In this document: positions 8,640-18,931 of the stretch, piece after piece
Position numbering within the stretch: the stretch's first letter is position 1
Layout of the letters: each line of letters begins with the position of its first letter
From: Rhynchopus sp. YZ270_cl-10
Lineage: Eukaryota > Euglenozoa > Diplonemea > Diplonemida > Diplonemidae
NCBI GenBank assembly: GCA_964035575.1
Contig: OZ037861.1
Location: forward strand, 1,514,337 to 1,578,336
DNA length: 64,000 nt
Reading direction: 5' to 3'
The notes under the pieces: model-generated
The model's database searches: none
Seen by the model: the letters and a program-made list of their open reading frames with translations, nothing else
What the model was told of the DNA's origin: nothing
Translations under genes and position numbers: made by a program

Positions 8640-9235
8640 GATTAGGGTGCGTGTGATGCTCCAATTTGCGATTCTGACCTCATAATGCATTCAGGAGCAT
8701 CCAAACATCCCATTTTCCCGTTAGTTTCCCATTTTTGACGATCTGGCTATTGCAGAATAGAGGTGAAAATGACATTTTGCTGGGTCATTTTCGCGAACTC
8801 GATTAGGACACTTCTGATGCTCTAATTTGCGGTTACAACCTCATAATGAATTCAGGAGCATCCGAATGACCCATTATCCCAACATTTTCACATTTTTGAC
8901 GATTTTGCTATTGCGGAATATCCGGTGGAAAATCGGAAAATTCCATGTGTACTGTGTTTCACTGGGAGTAAGTGATTAGGACATGTGTGATGCTCCAATT
9001 TGCGGTTCCGACCTCATAATGGCTTCAGGAGCATCCAAACAACCCGTTTTCCCAACGTTTTCGCATTTTTGACCAGTTGGGCTGTTGCGGAATAGCAGGT
9101 AAAAACGGTCATTTTGGCCACCTCGATTAGGGCACTTCTGATGCTCCAATCAAATCGTCCAACCTCATAATGCATTCAGGAGCACCCAAATAGCACATAT
9201 TCCCGACATTTTCGCCTTTTTGATCCTGTGTGAGC
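8640..9235 (+). repeat. Array of the ~162-bp spacer repeat
   Basis: About four diverged units (GATGCTCYAATTTGCG starts near 8657, 8817, 8990, 9139). No gene. Confidence 0.85.
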
Positions 9236-9277
9236 AATCCAGAACAACTTTCTGCTTCAGTAAAAAAAAAGTAAAAA

Positions 9278-9396
9278 GGATTCAAGCACCCGGACTTCCC
9301 AGCTGGTCACCCACGCCAGTACTATCCAGGCCTGCTGGTGCTTAACTTCTCAAATCAGGCGGGATGAGGTGTATTCACCAGAGTATGGCCGAATCC
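9278..9396 (-). rRNA. 5S ribosomal RNA (1 of 4)
   Basis: 119 nt. Ends GGATTC and GAATCC pair as helix I; internal stretches GATTTGAGAAGTTAAGCACC and CCTGGATAGTACTGGCGTGG are conserved 5S sequence including box C of the internal Pol III promoter. TTTTTAC follows the 3' end. Confidence 0.95.
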
Positions 9397-9480
9397 AATA
9401 CTGAGTAATGGTGGACAACATGTGAATGGGTTGCTTGTGACCTAACAACGAACCAGAAATAGAACAGCGAACAAAAAACA

Positions 9481-9553
9481 AGGCACTAGAGGGGATCGAA
9501 CCCTCGACCTCTCGCTTACTGGGCGAGCGCTCTAACCACTGAGCTATAGCGCC
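9481..9553 (-). tRNA. tRNA-Thr(AGT)
   Basis: Acceptor GGCGCTA/TAGTGCC, stem CTCGC/GCGAG, loop CCAGTAA, anticodon AGT, with C32 and C33. Confidence 0.94.
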
Positions 9554-9673
9554 ATGCTTTCTCTCCATCTTCTTTTCTTTGAAGGGGGTCTTTTGAAATG
9601 TACAGAACACGCATCAAAAATTTCCTTCACACCTCCGCAACGGTGAAAAAATTTTAACGAAGAAGCCTAGTAA

Positions 9674-9755
9674 GGCGAGGTGGCCGAGTGGTCTAAGGCG
9701 CTACGTTCAGGTCGTAGTCTCTTCGGGGGCGTGAGTTCAAACCTCACCCTCGTCA
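9674..9755 (+). tRNA. tRNA-Leu(CAG)
   Basis: Type II tRNA. Acceptor GGCGAGG/CCTCGTC, stem CTACG/CGTAG, loop TTCAGGT, anticodon CAG. Confidence 0.95.
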
Positions 9756-9832
9756 CTTTTTCTTCGTTGTGTGATCATCTAAAACCTATTTCCGCCCAAA
9801 GCTTGTTGTTTTATAGAAGCATCATAATTGTG

Positions 9833-9904
9833 GGGCTCTTAGCTCAGTGGAAGAGCGCCCGTTCCGCATACGGGAGGCCGAGAGTTCGAACCTCTCAGGG
9901 TCCA
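9833..9904 (+). tRNA. tRNA-Ala(CGC)
   Basis: Acceptor GGGCTCT/AGGGTCC with G3-U70, stem CCCGT/ACGGG, loop TCCGCAT, anticodon CGC, C33. Confidence 0.95.
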
Positions 9905-9978
9905 CAGTTTTTTTTCTGATTTGTTTCCTCCTGTGTAAATTGGTTCTCAGAGCTTTCACACCTTGCTCCCTAAAATGT

Positions 9979-10050
9979 GGCTGTTTAGCTCAGTGGTAGA
10001 GCACATCATCCGTAATGATGGGGTCGTGGGTTCAATCCCCACAGCGGCCT
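9979..10050 (+). tRNA. tRNA-Thr(CGT)
   Basis: Acceptor GGCTGTT/AGCGGCC, stem CATCA/TGATG, loop TCCGTAA, anticodon CGT, C33. Confidence 0.93.
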
Positions 10051-10159
10051 AGGTTTTTTTCAGAGCTTTCCTTTCAGACCTTTACAACCTAACTTGGGGT
10101 TTGTGGGTTTGCGGTCACTGGTGCACACATGGCCTGTGGACGGGCAGGGGCAAAAAAAA

Positions 10160-10491
10160 TTGGGTGCTTGCGTTGTGTGCTGGATCGGGACCACCAGTAA
10201 ACTGGCAGCCCCACATCCAGTTCTAATATTTGAAGTGTGAAATAGAACGCAATCGGAAGATTAGTTTACACGAATGTAAGAATAATATCGTCATGGTAAT
10301 ATTCTGTACAGATTGTACGGGATTTACTATCATATGAGAGTAGTCCGTCGCAGGCCACATCGGGCCCGCAAACATGACCGGTCTTCACACAAAATTGTAA
10401 AAGAATTTTCTCAGAAGAAATGTCTTTTTCAAGTTTTTGTTGTTGCTGAACGAGTTGTTTGGTTTCGAAGTAGCACACTAACTTAGCACCC
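10160..10491 (-). ncRNA. Unassigned ~332-nt structured RNA 'ncRNA-A', copy 1
   Basis: A diverged paralogue of the plus-strand gene at 19176-19500. Both start GGGTGCTAAGTTAGTGTGC and end GCACACAACGCAAGCACCC, which pair as a closing stem, then run into Ts. Both contain a strong 3' hairpin (CTGCCAG TTTA CTGGTGG inside GGAT/ATCC). An internal hairpin covaries: GTACA-ATC-TGTAC here, GTACG-TT-CGTAC in the paralogue. PSE-B ends exactly 24 bp upstream of the start. I could not match it to RNase P, MRP, U3, 7SK or telomerase RNA by eye. Confidence 0.8.
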
Positions 10492-10514
10492 AAACATACA
10501 GCAAACATCGGAAT

Positions 10515-10550
10515 ACAAGACAGGGTCGTCTTGTTGGAGATGGGTCAGGG
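10515..10550 (-). promoter_or_regulatory. PSE-B promoter box of ncRNA-A copy 1
   Basis: Reads CCCTGACCCATCTCC then ACAAGACGACCCTGTCTTGT on the minus strand; start site 24 bp downstream at 10491. Confidence 0.75.
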
Positions 10551-10601
10551 TCTGGACATCCTCAAAACCACACACCTAACACAACAGAAGAAAAGTAAAA
10601 A

Positions 10602-10720
10602 GGATTCAAGCACCCGGACTTCCCAGCTGGTCACCCACGCCAGTACTATCCAGGCCTGCTGGTGCTTAACTTCTCAAATCAGGCGGGATGAGGTGTATTC
10701 ACCAGAGTATGGCCGAATCC
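10602..10720 (-). rRNA. 5S ribosomal RNA (2 of 4)
   Basis: 119 nt, same as 9278-9396 in the body; T-run follows. Confidence 0.95.
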
Positions 10721-10771
10721 AATAATAGGTCTGGATAGAAAAGCTGGGAAGACTTATTAACAGTCCGTATT

Positions 10772-10832
10772 TACCTGAGAAGTTAGACACCTCTAAGCCT
10801 GGATAGTACTGGCGTGGGTGACCAACTGGATA
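10772..10832 (+). pseudogene. 5S rRNA fragment
   Basis: The middle of 5S (TGAGAAGTTA, then GCCTGGATAGTACTGGCGTG and GGTGACCA) is recognisable with substitutions; both ends of the gene are missing. Confidence 0.8.
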
Positions 10833-10924
10833 AATACACCGAAAAATAGATTTAAATTGTCAGACCGGTTCTTAGCTGTGCGCATCCATAAAAAACTAAA
10901 AAAATACTTGCGTCAGAAAATCCT

Positions 10925-10980
10925 AGTGTGTTGTACCGTGGTCCGAAATTCTTTCGGTCCCGGGTTCAACACCTGAGACG
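10925..10980 (+). other. tRNA-like relic
   Basis: CGGGTTCAACACC resembles a box B and the 3' side (CCTGAGACGA) resembles the transposon's tRNA-like segment (CCCGAGACAAG). No cloverleaf can be drawn. Probably a decayed relative of that module. Confidence 0.4.
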
Positions 10981-11039
10981 AATAATATATTTTGGTTTTT
11001 CCAGATTTTTCTCATTTTTTTGTCTCCTCACTCTTTCTG

Positions 11040-12360
11040 AGGATCTTCAAAATTGTCAAAAGTGAGAAATTTTTGGGAAAATGGCATATTTAGGGGCTCT
11101 TGAATCCATTATGAGGTCAGATGAATCAATCTGAGCATCACACATATCCTAATAGACAAAATGTCCGTTTATCAAAATACCTGAAAATGCCTCTTTATCC
11201 TATCTAAGGATGTCAGAAACCCTCAAAAGTGCAAAAATCTTGGGAATACAGGGTTTTTGGGCCATTCTGAATCCATTGCGGGGTCGGACGATTTGATTGG
11301 AGCATCAGAAGTGTCCTAATCGGTAAAATGTCGCAAAATTGTGGGCAAAATGCCTTTATACCCTATCTAAGCAATTAGAATATGCTCGAAAATGCAAAAA
11401 TCTTGGGTATATGGGGTTTTTGGGCACATCTGAGTTCATTGCGGGGTCGCACGATCAAATTAGAGCATCACATAATGTCTAGAATTTTACCTGTGTAACA
11501 AATACCTGTATTTTGGTGTAAAATGCATACAACCATATCTGAATACCTCAAATGTGCACGAAAATGAAGAAATCTTGGGTATATAGGGTTTTTGGGCCAA
11601 TCTGAGTCAATTGCGGGGTCGCACTATCAGATCCGAGCATCACACAATACCTAGAATTTCAACTATGCAACAAACATGTCTATTTTGGGGAAAATGGCTT
11701 ATAACCATATGTAAGTAGCTTAAAAATGCTCGAAAATGCAAAAATCTTGGGAATATGGGGTTTTTGGGCACATCTGAGTTCATTGCGGGGTCGTACGATC
11801 AGATCCGAGTATCACACAATGTCTAGAATTTCAATTATGCAACAAACACCTGTATTTTGGGTAAAATGACTAATAATCATATGGAAATGTCTCAAATATG
11901 CACGAAAATGCAAAAATCTTGGGTATATGGGGTTTTTGGGCACTTTTGAGTCAATTGCGGGGTCGCACGATCAGATTAGAGCATCACATAATGTCTCAAA
12001 TTTTACAGGTGCAACAAACACCTGTATTTTGGTGTAAAATGCATATAACCATATCTAAATACCTCAAATATGCACGAAAATGCATAAATCTTGGGAATAT
12101 AGGGTTTTTGGGCCAATCTGAGTCAATTGCGGGGTTGCACGGTCAAATCCGAGTATCAGGCCCTCTCTACAACTTAGCTGGTGCTCAAACATTGGGGTTA
12201 CAGGCAAATTTACCTGTACACAGGCATATGACCTCTGTACGAACCTTATTTTCACTCTAAAATGCATTTTTCTTGGGTATATGGGGTATTTGAGCACATC
12301 TGAGTCAATTGCGGGGTCGTACGGTCAGATCCGAGCATCACACAATGTCTAACTGAGAAA
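11040..12360 (-). repeat. Array of the ~162-173-bp spacer repeat, about eight units, inverted
   Basis: Units carry CATTGCGGGGTCGYACGATC, GAGCATCACACAATGTCTAG and AAATCTTGGGWATATGGGGTTTTTGGGC, the reverse orientation of the arrays at 5.5 and 8.6 kb. Unit B has one more 173-bp unit here. No gene. Confidence 0.85.
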
Positions 12361-12375
12361 TATTTTGAAAAAAGT

Positions 12376-13160
12376 CGATTTTTTGGTCAAAATATTTTTC
12401 ACAGAAAATCGAATTTTACTATTAAGATTGGCTTTGGGCATGACCCAGTAAGGTTACTATGGGCCCCATGGGACATATACACCCGAATACCAGGCCGTAT
12501 TTTCAAAAAGTTGATAATCCCAGTATATGGTATGGCCCTGTGGTACGAAATTTTTGGCCGAAAAAATCGACCAAAAAATCGTCATTTTTCGGGGTCACGG
12601 TGACAAAAAGTTGCATTTTTTCACGAAAAATGGTCGGAATGTGACTTGAATGGGCTCTAATGGGTATATTATGCACATAACATACCTAAATTATGTCGAT
12701 ATTTCACCGGCGGAGCCGAAAAAATCGATTTTCAGGGTGTGCAAAACTGTAAAAATGACGAAAATCGGAAAAATGACGATTTTTTGGTCAAAATATTTTT
12801 CACAGAAAATCGAATTTTACTATTAAGATTGGCTTTGGGCATGACCCAGTAAGGTTACTATGGGCCCCATGGGACATATACACCCGAATACCAGGCCGTA
12901 TTTTCAAAAAGTTGATAATCCCAGTATATGGTATGGCCCTGTGGTACGAAATTTTTGGCCGAAAAAATCGACCAAAAAATCGTCATTTTTCGGGGTCACG
13001 GTGACAAAAAGTTGCATTTTTTCACGAAAAATGGTCGGAATGTGACTTGAATGGGCTCTAATGGGTATATTATGCACATAACATACCTAAATTATGTCGA
13101 TATTTCACCGGCGGAGCCGAAAAAATCGATTTTCAGGGTGTGCAAAACTGTAAAAATCAC
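12376..13160 (+). repeat. 401-bp tandem duplication
   Basis: 12376-12776 repeats at 12777-13160 almost without change (both contain TATGGGCCCCATGGGACATA). Confidence 0.9.
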
Positions 13161-16100
13161 CAAAATCCCAAAAATCACGATTTTTTTTGAAAAATATTTT
13201 TTTCAAAAAAATCGATTTTAAAATATTGGTTTGGCTTGTGCGGGGACCTGAATCTGGGGCAACATACCCTGTGGGACATACTGGGCCCGATGCAAGGCCG
13301 ATTTTTCAAAAATATGGTTGCCCCGGTAGACGGTATGGCCCTGCAGGTCAGTGCATCGGGCCAAAAATCATGAAAAAATCATGATTTTGGGGTCTGGCAC
13401 CCCATGGGCACATATATCTGGGGGTGTGAAATATGCATGGAATCGACCGATTGGGGGTGTTATAGGTCCTGGGGGCCCACATGGGCCATATTTCACGCTA
13501 TTGGGTCACGGGAAAGTGATTTTGACATTTTTTCATCGATTTTAGCTGTGAGAACCCTTCAAAAACACTGATTTTGGGGTGTTTCTGAGACGGTACGCTA
13601 TACCCAGGGTCATATTAGGTATTAGTCCGGTCGACTTTTTGAAAAAACGACCCCGCAATGGACTCAGGGGTGCCAGATAGTGTATATGCACCAGAATGGA
13701 TTCACGGGAAAAGTCAAAATTGGGTGTCAGATACATGCTGCCATAAGTGACGAATTTCAAAAGTTGAGATTTTTCGAAAATCAGGGTTCAGTACACGCTG
13801 TACCCAATCCTGGGGGCCAAAATTTTCAACTTTTTGAAAAAACGGGCGGTATATGGCCCTAAAGTGTCAAAATGAGTTAATTGCGACCTCGGACGGCCTC
13901 CGGAGATGAGTAGAAGTTTATTTACTGAAAAAAAAAGTCAAAACACAGGCAAAATCCCACCTTCCACAGGTACAGTCAAAACTTTTATCCAGATCTCATG
14001 TTTTTTCAAAAAATTTTAAATTGTTTTTATGACTAACACCTCCGAAATTTTTCCTGATAAGATGGAATATGGTCCTGTAGTAGTATGCAGTGTGTTTGCA
14101 GGCAAAAATTTGCATTTTCTCGCCCCAGACATATTTTTATACATAAAAGTGCATAAAGGGACCCCTGACCCCAAAATCCGGGTTCCAGCTTTTTGAAGGG
14201 GTCACCCTACAGGCCACCTCAAAAAGTTGGCCCGTAGGGCCAACTTTTTGAAAAAACGGGGTTGCGATGTGTCCTGGGGGCCCGAAGGGCCCCCAGGACA
14301 CATCGCTGGGAAAAAAATATTAGGTTTTTTGGGGTCTATATAGGGTTGCTGTGGGGGTCACATGGCCGAAAAATGGCCATTTTTGGCCTATTTTTGGCCA
14401 TTTTTTTAAGGTAAAAAATCCACTTTTTTTTTGTACATCCCCTTGCCCCCGGTAAAATTTACCAAACATATGGCCCTGTTGGACATACTGGGCCCATGAG
14501 TCGGTCGCTGGATCACCAAACTAGTTGCCCTATTTGCTAAAATCATGTTTTCAGGGTCAAAAATAGGGTGTTTTTTAGGGTCAAAAATAGGGTGTTTTTC
14601 AGGGGTATGTTAACCACGTATGTGTCTTAGGGACCAAATTTTCCAGGAATGTGAACCAATCGGGTCGCAATGGGTCCAGGGGGCCCGGAGGGCCCCCATG
14701 CAGGGAAAATTTGCAACAATCCTGGGCAATGCTGGGGGCCGATAGGGTGTGCCTATACACGTGTTTTTACGTGTTTTTGGGCACTTTTCAGGATTTTCGA
14801 AAATTTTTGCAACACCAAAATCAAAAATTTCGGTCTAGGAGGCCCATATCTGGAAAAAATCGATATTCCAATGGCCTCATTGGGACATATTGGGCCCAGG
14901 ACCCTATTTTCAGGTCCCAGGAAAAGCCAAAACAATAAAAAAAATAGCTCAGGCGACCCCCAAAAATAGGCGAAAAACAGCCATTTTTAGGGTGTTTTTT
15001 AGGGGTATTTTTACACACACAAATTGTTTACCATAGCACACCCCCAGGCTGCCTCAAAATTTTATCTTTATTTGATTTTTCCAACCCACATAGGGGTATT
15101 GGAGGCACAACTTTCACCAAGCCTGGGGAATTCGGCACTGCACACACACAACTGAAAAAGGCAAAAATCACCTGTTTTTCAAGGTGTCGCAGGGTAAATG
15201 TTGTTCCTTAAAAACCAAATTTTTTCTAAAAAATCGGCCCTGCGGGTGAAAAAACGACACTATGGGGGGTATTCCAGGGTGTGGGGGCCCCAAAAATCCG
15301 GTTTAAGACCACGAGAGGGTCCGAATACACACCTGAGAAGGTCCCGGGGAGTAAAAAAATGGCCATTTTTGGGGGGTCAAAATCTCACTTTTTGGGGGGA
15401 TGTTTGTATACCCAGTACCGACCCACTAGCTGGGATGCCCAACTTTTCGCGAATATGGGGGCCCGTAGGGCCCCCGGGGCCCAGGGGGCCCAAAATATCG
15501 TGTTGCAGATGCCAGGAGAACATGTTTCAATATTTTGGATACATTTTTCCATAGGGTCATTTTCAAAAGCACTGATTTTAGGGGTATTGAGCGAGGTACC
15601 CATACCCATGGGTTATCCTATATATTAGTTTTCACTCGGATGTGAAAAAACGATGTCGCAATGGATTCAGGGGGCCCAAATAGGGTATATGGCCCAGGAA
15701 ATTTTCAAAAAGTTGACCCAACCAGGTATACAGGCATACAAGCCGGTAGGTCAACAGATAGGGTGTTTTCCGCACCCAAAATATGGGGTCATGACCATGT
15801 GGGTCAGACCTGAATTGATAAATGTTTCGCACAGGTTTTCGCGAATACCCCCTCTATTCCGAATGCGCTACAAGAGTTTTAAATTTTAGGCTATTTAGAT
15901 TCACTTTTAAAAACAAAATGGGTCTCCAGAACACACATGAGGTTCAACATGTACCTCTACAGAAACCTTGGTTTTGGTCGGATTTTGAGGCCAATTTTTG
16001 GGTTCCCACCAATTTCCTAGGGTATACTGGGATATTGCCCGTGTGTCCAAAAGTGATTTTTGGGGCCTTAGGACCCCGGAGAATCCATTTAACGGTCGTT

Positions 16101-16214
16101 TTTGCACCGGAAAGACCTATCTAGTACCCAAAAATCGAATTTTCATATTTTTGAAAAAGTGACCAAAAATCGACTTTTTTTGGTAACATTGTATGGCATA
16201 AATTATTCTACATA
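13161..16214. repeat. Gene-free tract of old diverged repeats with GGCCC-rich hairpins
   Basis: Recurring, strongly diverged phrases such as GGACATACTGGGCCC, GGTATGGCCCT and TTTTCAAAAAGTTG. Perfect or near-perfect inverted repeats include CAAAAAGTTGGCCC/GGGCCAACTTTTTG (14220-14254) and CCTGGGGGCCC/GGGCCCCCAGG (14271-14302). No RNA or protein gene recognised; reading frames are short and mutually inconsistent. Confidence 0.6.
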
Positions 16215-16620
16215 ATGTGTGATGCTTGAATAAAAACTTACGACCCCATAATGTACTCGGAACTCACCCATGTAATTGTTGAGAAAAAAAAACTTTCCGA
16301 AAAAATGAAATTTCAACCCGAATATGCACATTTGGGTCATTTTACGGCTATGTAGGTCATTTTGTATGTGTTTTTCGATTATATAGGTGATTAGGATATG
16401 TGTGATGCTCAGATTAAATCGTAAGACCCCGCAATTGACTCAAATGTGCCCAAAAACCCTATATACCCAAGATTATTAACTTTTCCAGCATATTGGACAT
16501 CCTTAGGTATGGTTATAAGCCATGATACGGCTATTGCTGGAAAAATAGCCATAAATTGTGGTTGGTATTGATTTCAGAAATTATGTGATGCTTAGATCAT
16601 GCCATAGACGCTTTTAATGG
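16215..16620 (-). repeat. Remnants of the ~162-bp spacer repeat
   Basis: GTGTGATGCTCAGATTAAATCG and ACCCCGCAATTGACTCAAATG match the arrays upstream. They lead into the SL gene block. Confidence 0.75.
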
Positions 16621-16769
16621 ATTCATATGAGCTCATACTACCCATATACCCCTTCAGAAGCCCCTTTTGACTCTTATGAATATCCTTATATAGGCTTCCA
16701 CTTGTGCAGAACCTTCTCAGTGTACAAGATGTTAGGTACAAAAAAACCATCATATTTTTTACACTACTG

Positions 16770-16782
16770 GCATGCTTCCCAG
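16770..16782 (+). promoter_or_regulatory. PSE-A box of SL RNA gene 1
   Basis: GCATGCTTCCCAG, core A 49 bp before the SL start. The same spacing holds at 17141-17153 (SL2), 17560-17572 (SL3), 18139-18151 (SL4) and, weaker, 18881-18893 (SL5). Confidence 0.75.
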
Positions 16783-16820
16783 GACACGTCTGTACTCAGA
16801 ACGTTGTAGAGAAAAAAGGC

Positions 16821-16936
16821 AACCAACGATTTCTAAAGCTACAGTTTCTGTACTTCATTGGTATGGAAGCATGAAGATTATATCTTCTCACACAACTTTG
16901 TCAAACATGGCCAGTCTCGAAAGAGACTGGCCTTTT
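16821..16936 (+). ncRNA. Spliced-leader (mini-exon) RNA, gene 1 of 5
   Basis: Donates a short capped leader to mRNAs by trans-splicing. Exon of 39-40 nt from AACCAACG to TTCATTG (16821-16860), then donor GTATGG. The intron part has a likely Sm site (AACTTTGT) and a perfect 3' hairpin GGCCAGTCTC-GAAA-GAGACTGGCC followed by T6. The ACAGTTTCTGTACT core is shared with kinetoplastid and diplonemid SLs. The five genes keep this body while flanks differ; 16640-16940 and 17010-17310 also share upstream sequence, showing tandem origin. Confidence 0.95.
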
Positions 16937-17140
16937 TTACGTTAGCATGATCGTCTTGTGCACCCCATTTTTATATCGCCTGCAAAACCATATTTGTGAC
17001 ACTTGTTCCCCTTCAGAAGCCACTGTTGACTCTGTCGAATATCCTTCTGTAGGATCACACTTAAGGATATTTTTATGTAGAACCTTCACAGTGACCAAGA
17101 TGTCAGGTACGAAAAAGCAACCGTATTATAGACATTGGCA

Positions 17141-17153
17141 GAAGGCTTCCCAG
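17141..17153 (+). promoter_or_regulatory. PSE-A box of SL RNA gene 2
   Basis: GAAGGCTTCCCAG at the standard 49-bp spacing. Confidence 0.7.
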
Positions 17154-17191
17154 AACAAGTGGGTACCTAGAACATTGTAGAGAAAAAGGGC

Positions 17192-17308
17192 AACCAACGA
17201 TTTCTAAAGCTACAGTTTCTGTACTTCATTGGTATGGAAGCATGAAGATTATATTCTTCACACAACTTTGTCAAAACATGGCCAGTTTCGAAAGAGACTG
17301 GCCTTTTT
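17192..17308 (+). ncRNA. Spliced-leader RNA, gene 2 of 5
   Basis: Same exon, donor, Sm-like site and 3' hairpin (with one G-U: GGCCAGTTTC/GAGACTGGCC) as gene 1. Confidence 0.95.
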
Positions 17309-17344
17309 TACGTTAACATCACCTTGTGCAAACCCAAAAAACAC

Positions 17345-17520
17345 ACATGATTCCCATGTTCTTCGAATATTTTGGTGATTAGGATATGTGTAATGCTCAG
17401 ATTAAATTGTACGACCACGCAATTGACTCAAATGAGCCCAAATATCCCGTATTCCCAAGATTTTTGGACTTTCGAGCACATTGGGCATCCTTAGGTATGT
17501 TTATAAGCCACTCTACGGCT
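17345..17520 (-). repeat. Single unit of the ~162-bp spacer repeat
   Basis: Carries GTGTAATGCTCAGATTAAATTG and CACGCAATTGACTCAAATGAG; lies between SL genes 2 and 3. Confidence 0.75.
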
Positions 17521-17559
17521 ATGTTAGAAAAAAAACCCACCATAATAATGATACATATG

Positions 17560-17572
17560 GCATGATTCCCAG
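17560..17572 (+). promoter_or_regulatory. PSE-A box of SL RNA gene 3
   Basis: GCATGATTCCCAG, A at -49. Confidence 0.7.
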
Positions 17573-17610
17573 AACATGTTGGCACTTAGAACATTGTAGA
17601 GAAAAAGGGC

Positions 17611-17727
17611 AACCAACGATTTCTAAAGCTACAGTTTCTGTACTTCATTGGTATGGAAGCATGAAGATTATTCTTCTCACACAACTTTGTCAAAACATGG
17701 CCAGTTTCGAAAGAGACTGGCCTTTTT
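17611..17727 (+). ncRNA. Spliced-leader RNA, gene 3 of 5
   Basis: Same exon and 3' hairpin as gene 2, T6 terminator. Confidence 0.95.
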
Positions 17728-17806
17728 TACGTTAACACGATCGTCTTGTGCACAAGAAGCAAAAAAACCCACACAACAACAGCAGAAGTTTAGAACCACA
17801 TTCAGA

Positions 17807-17842
17807 CCCTGACCCAACTCCAACAAGGGGCCCCTGTCTTGT
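17807..17842 (+). promoter_or_regulatory. PSE-B promoter box of U6
   Basis: CCCTGACCCAACTCC followed by CTGTCTTGT; the left palindrome arm is altered (ACAAGGGGCC). CTGTCTTGT ends 24 bp before the U6 start. TATATA-like sequence lies between box and start. Confidence 0.75.
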
Positions 17843-17865
17843 CAACCACCTTGTGCATATATACT

Positions 17866-17970
17866 GGACCCCAGAAATGGGACATCCGTTAAAATTGGAT
17901 CGATACAGAGAAGATTAGCATGGTCCCTGCGCAAGGATGACACGCATTAATCGAGAAAGTATCAACTTTT
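17866..17970 (+). ncRNA. U6: U6 spliceosomal snRNA
   Basis: Contains the catalytic ACAGAGA (17905-17911), the AGC triad (17918-17920), CCTGCGCAAGGATGACACGC of the internal stem-loop region, and a 5' hairpin CCC-AGAAA-TGGG after GGA, as in trypanosome U6. T9 terminates it. No divergent tRNA gene lies next to it, unlike trypanosomatid U6, whose promoter is such a tRNA; here PSE-B is upstream. Confidence 0.95.
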
Positions 17971-18138
17971 TTTTTGTCCCCCGGATCACACGTATTTTTT
18001 ACACTGGTGTCTTCTTCATGCTTCCCAGACCAACACATATGTGCAGACATACCCATCACCCACAGGTGGCAAGTGGCAGGCTGCAGTAACCCATTGAAAT
18101 ATTGGTTTCAAAAAACGACCATATGCTTTATGCTACTG

Positions 18139-18151
18139 GCATGCTTCCCTG
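18139..18151 (+). promoter_or_regulatory. PSE-A box of SL RNA gene 4
   Basis: GCATGCTTCCCTG, A at -49. A second ATGCTTCCC at 18018 is discussed among the findings. Confidence 0.75.
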
Positions 18152-18189
18152 AGCATATACATGTCGAAAGCTGTGTAGAGAAAAAGAGC

Positions 18190-18306
18190 AACCAACGATT
18201 TCTAAAGCTACAGTTTCTGTACTTCATTGGTATGGAAGCATGAAGATTACTCTTCTCACACAACTTTGTCAAAACATGGCCGGTTTCGAAAGAGACTGGC
18301 CTTTTT
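18190..18306 (+). ncRNA. Spliced-leader RNA, gene 4 of 5
   Basis: Same exon and donor; hairpin written GGCCGGTTTC/GAGACTGGCC, kept by G-U pairing. Confidence 0.95.
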
Positions 18307-18396
18307 TACGTTAGCATGATTGTCTTTGTGTGTCTTTGTGCAAAGCAAAAAAAAAACACACACAAGAAGTGAGGATCTTCAAAACCACGTTTTTGA

Positions 18397-18431
18397 CCTG
18401 ACCCACCTCCAACTAGACAACCCTGTCTTGT
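18397..18431 (+). promoter_or_regulatory. PSE-B promoter box of 7SL
   Basis: CCTGACCCACCTCC, then AGACAACCCTGTCTTGT, ending 24 bp before the 7SL start. Confidence 0.75.
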
Positions 18432-18454
18432 ATTCCTACAATATGGTATCTATT

Positions 18455-18763
18455 GAGCCGGGATGTGTTGGCTGCATCCTGAAACCCCTAGCTTCTGGGG
18501 GGGCAAGCTTCTCCAGAACTGGGCACTCTTTGAGGTGGACCAAAGGCACCTTCAACTTCTGTGTTGATGTGTTGTCCGTGTTAGTCTACTGTCCTGTTTG
18601 CGGCCTTGGTGTAAACCAGGGCAACAATCAGAGTGAAATGGGGTGAACCGGGCCAGGCTGGTCTCACAGAGCAGCTCATAACTCCTGCAGTGGACAGTTC
18701 AAGGATCGCAGCACAGAGCAGAGTGAGGGTGTTTCCAACTCAATGGCTTGAACTGGAGAAGCG
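18455..18763 (+). ncRNA. 7SL (signal recognition particle) RNA
   Basis: RNA of the particle that carries nascent secretory proteins to the ER. The domain IV core GGGGTGAACCGGGCCAGGC and AGAGCAGCTCATAACTCC (18645-18691) match the universal SRP54-binding helix. The 5' end GAGCCGGGATGTGTTGGC resembles the Alu domain. About 309 nt, the usual length; T6 follows the end. Confidence 0.93.
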
Positions 18764-18931
18764 TTTCTTTTTTACATTTTTCCATGTGAACATTGTTTCC
18801 ACATCACCATACACATGTGTTGTTGATACACCCCACCACGTTGCCCAGACCATTCCTACCCACATTATTCACCACAAGTGGCATGTTTACCAGCACATGT
18901 TGGTGCTTAGAGCAATGTTAAGAAAAAGGGC

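Noticed and set aside
10160-10491. ncRNA-A as U3, RNase P or 7SK
   Set aside because: None of the diagnostic motifs I know for these (U3 boxes A/C/D, RNase P CR-I/CR-V, 7SK GATC repeats) could be placed; left unassigned.
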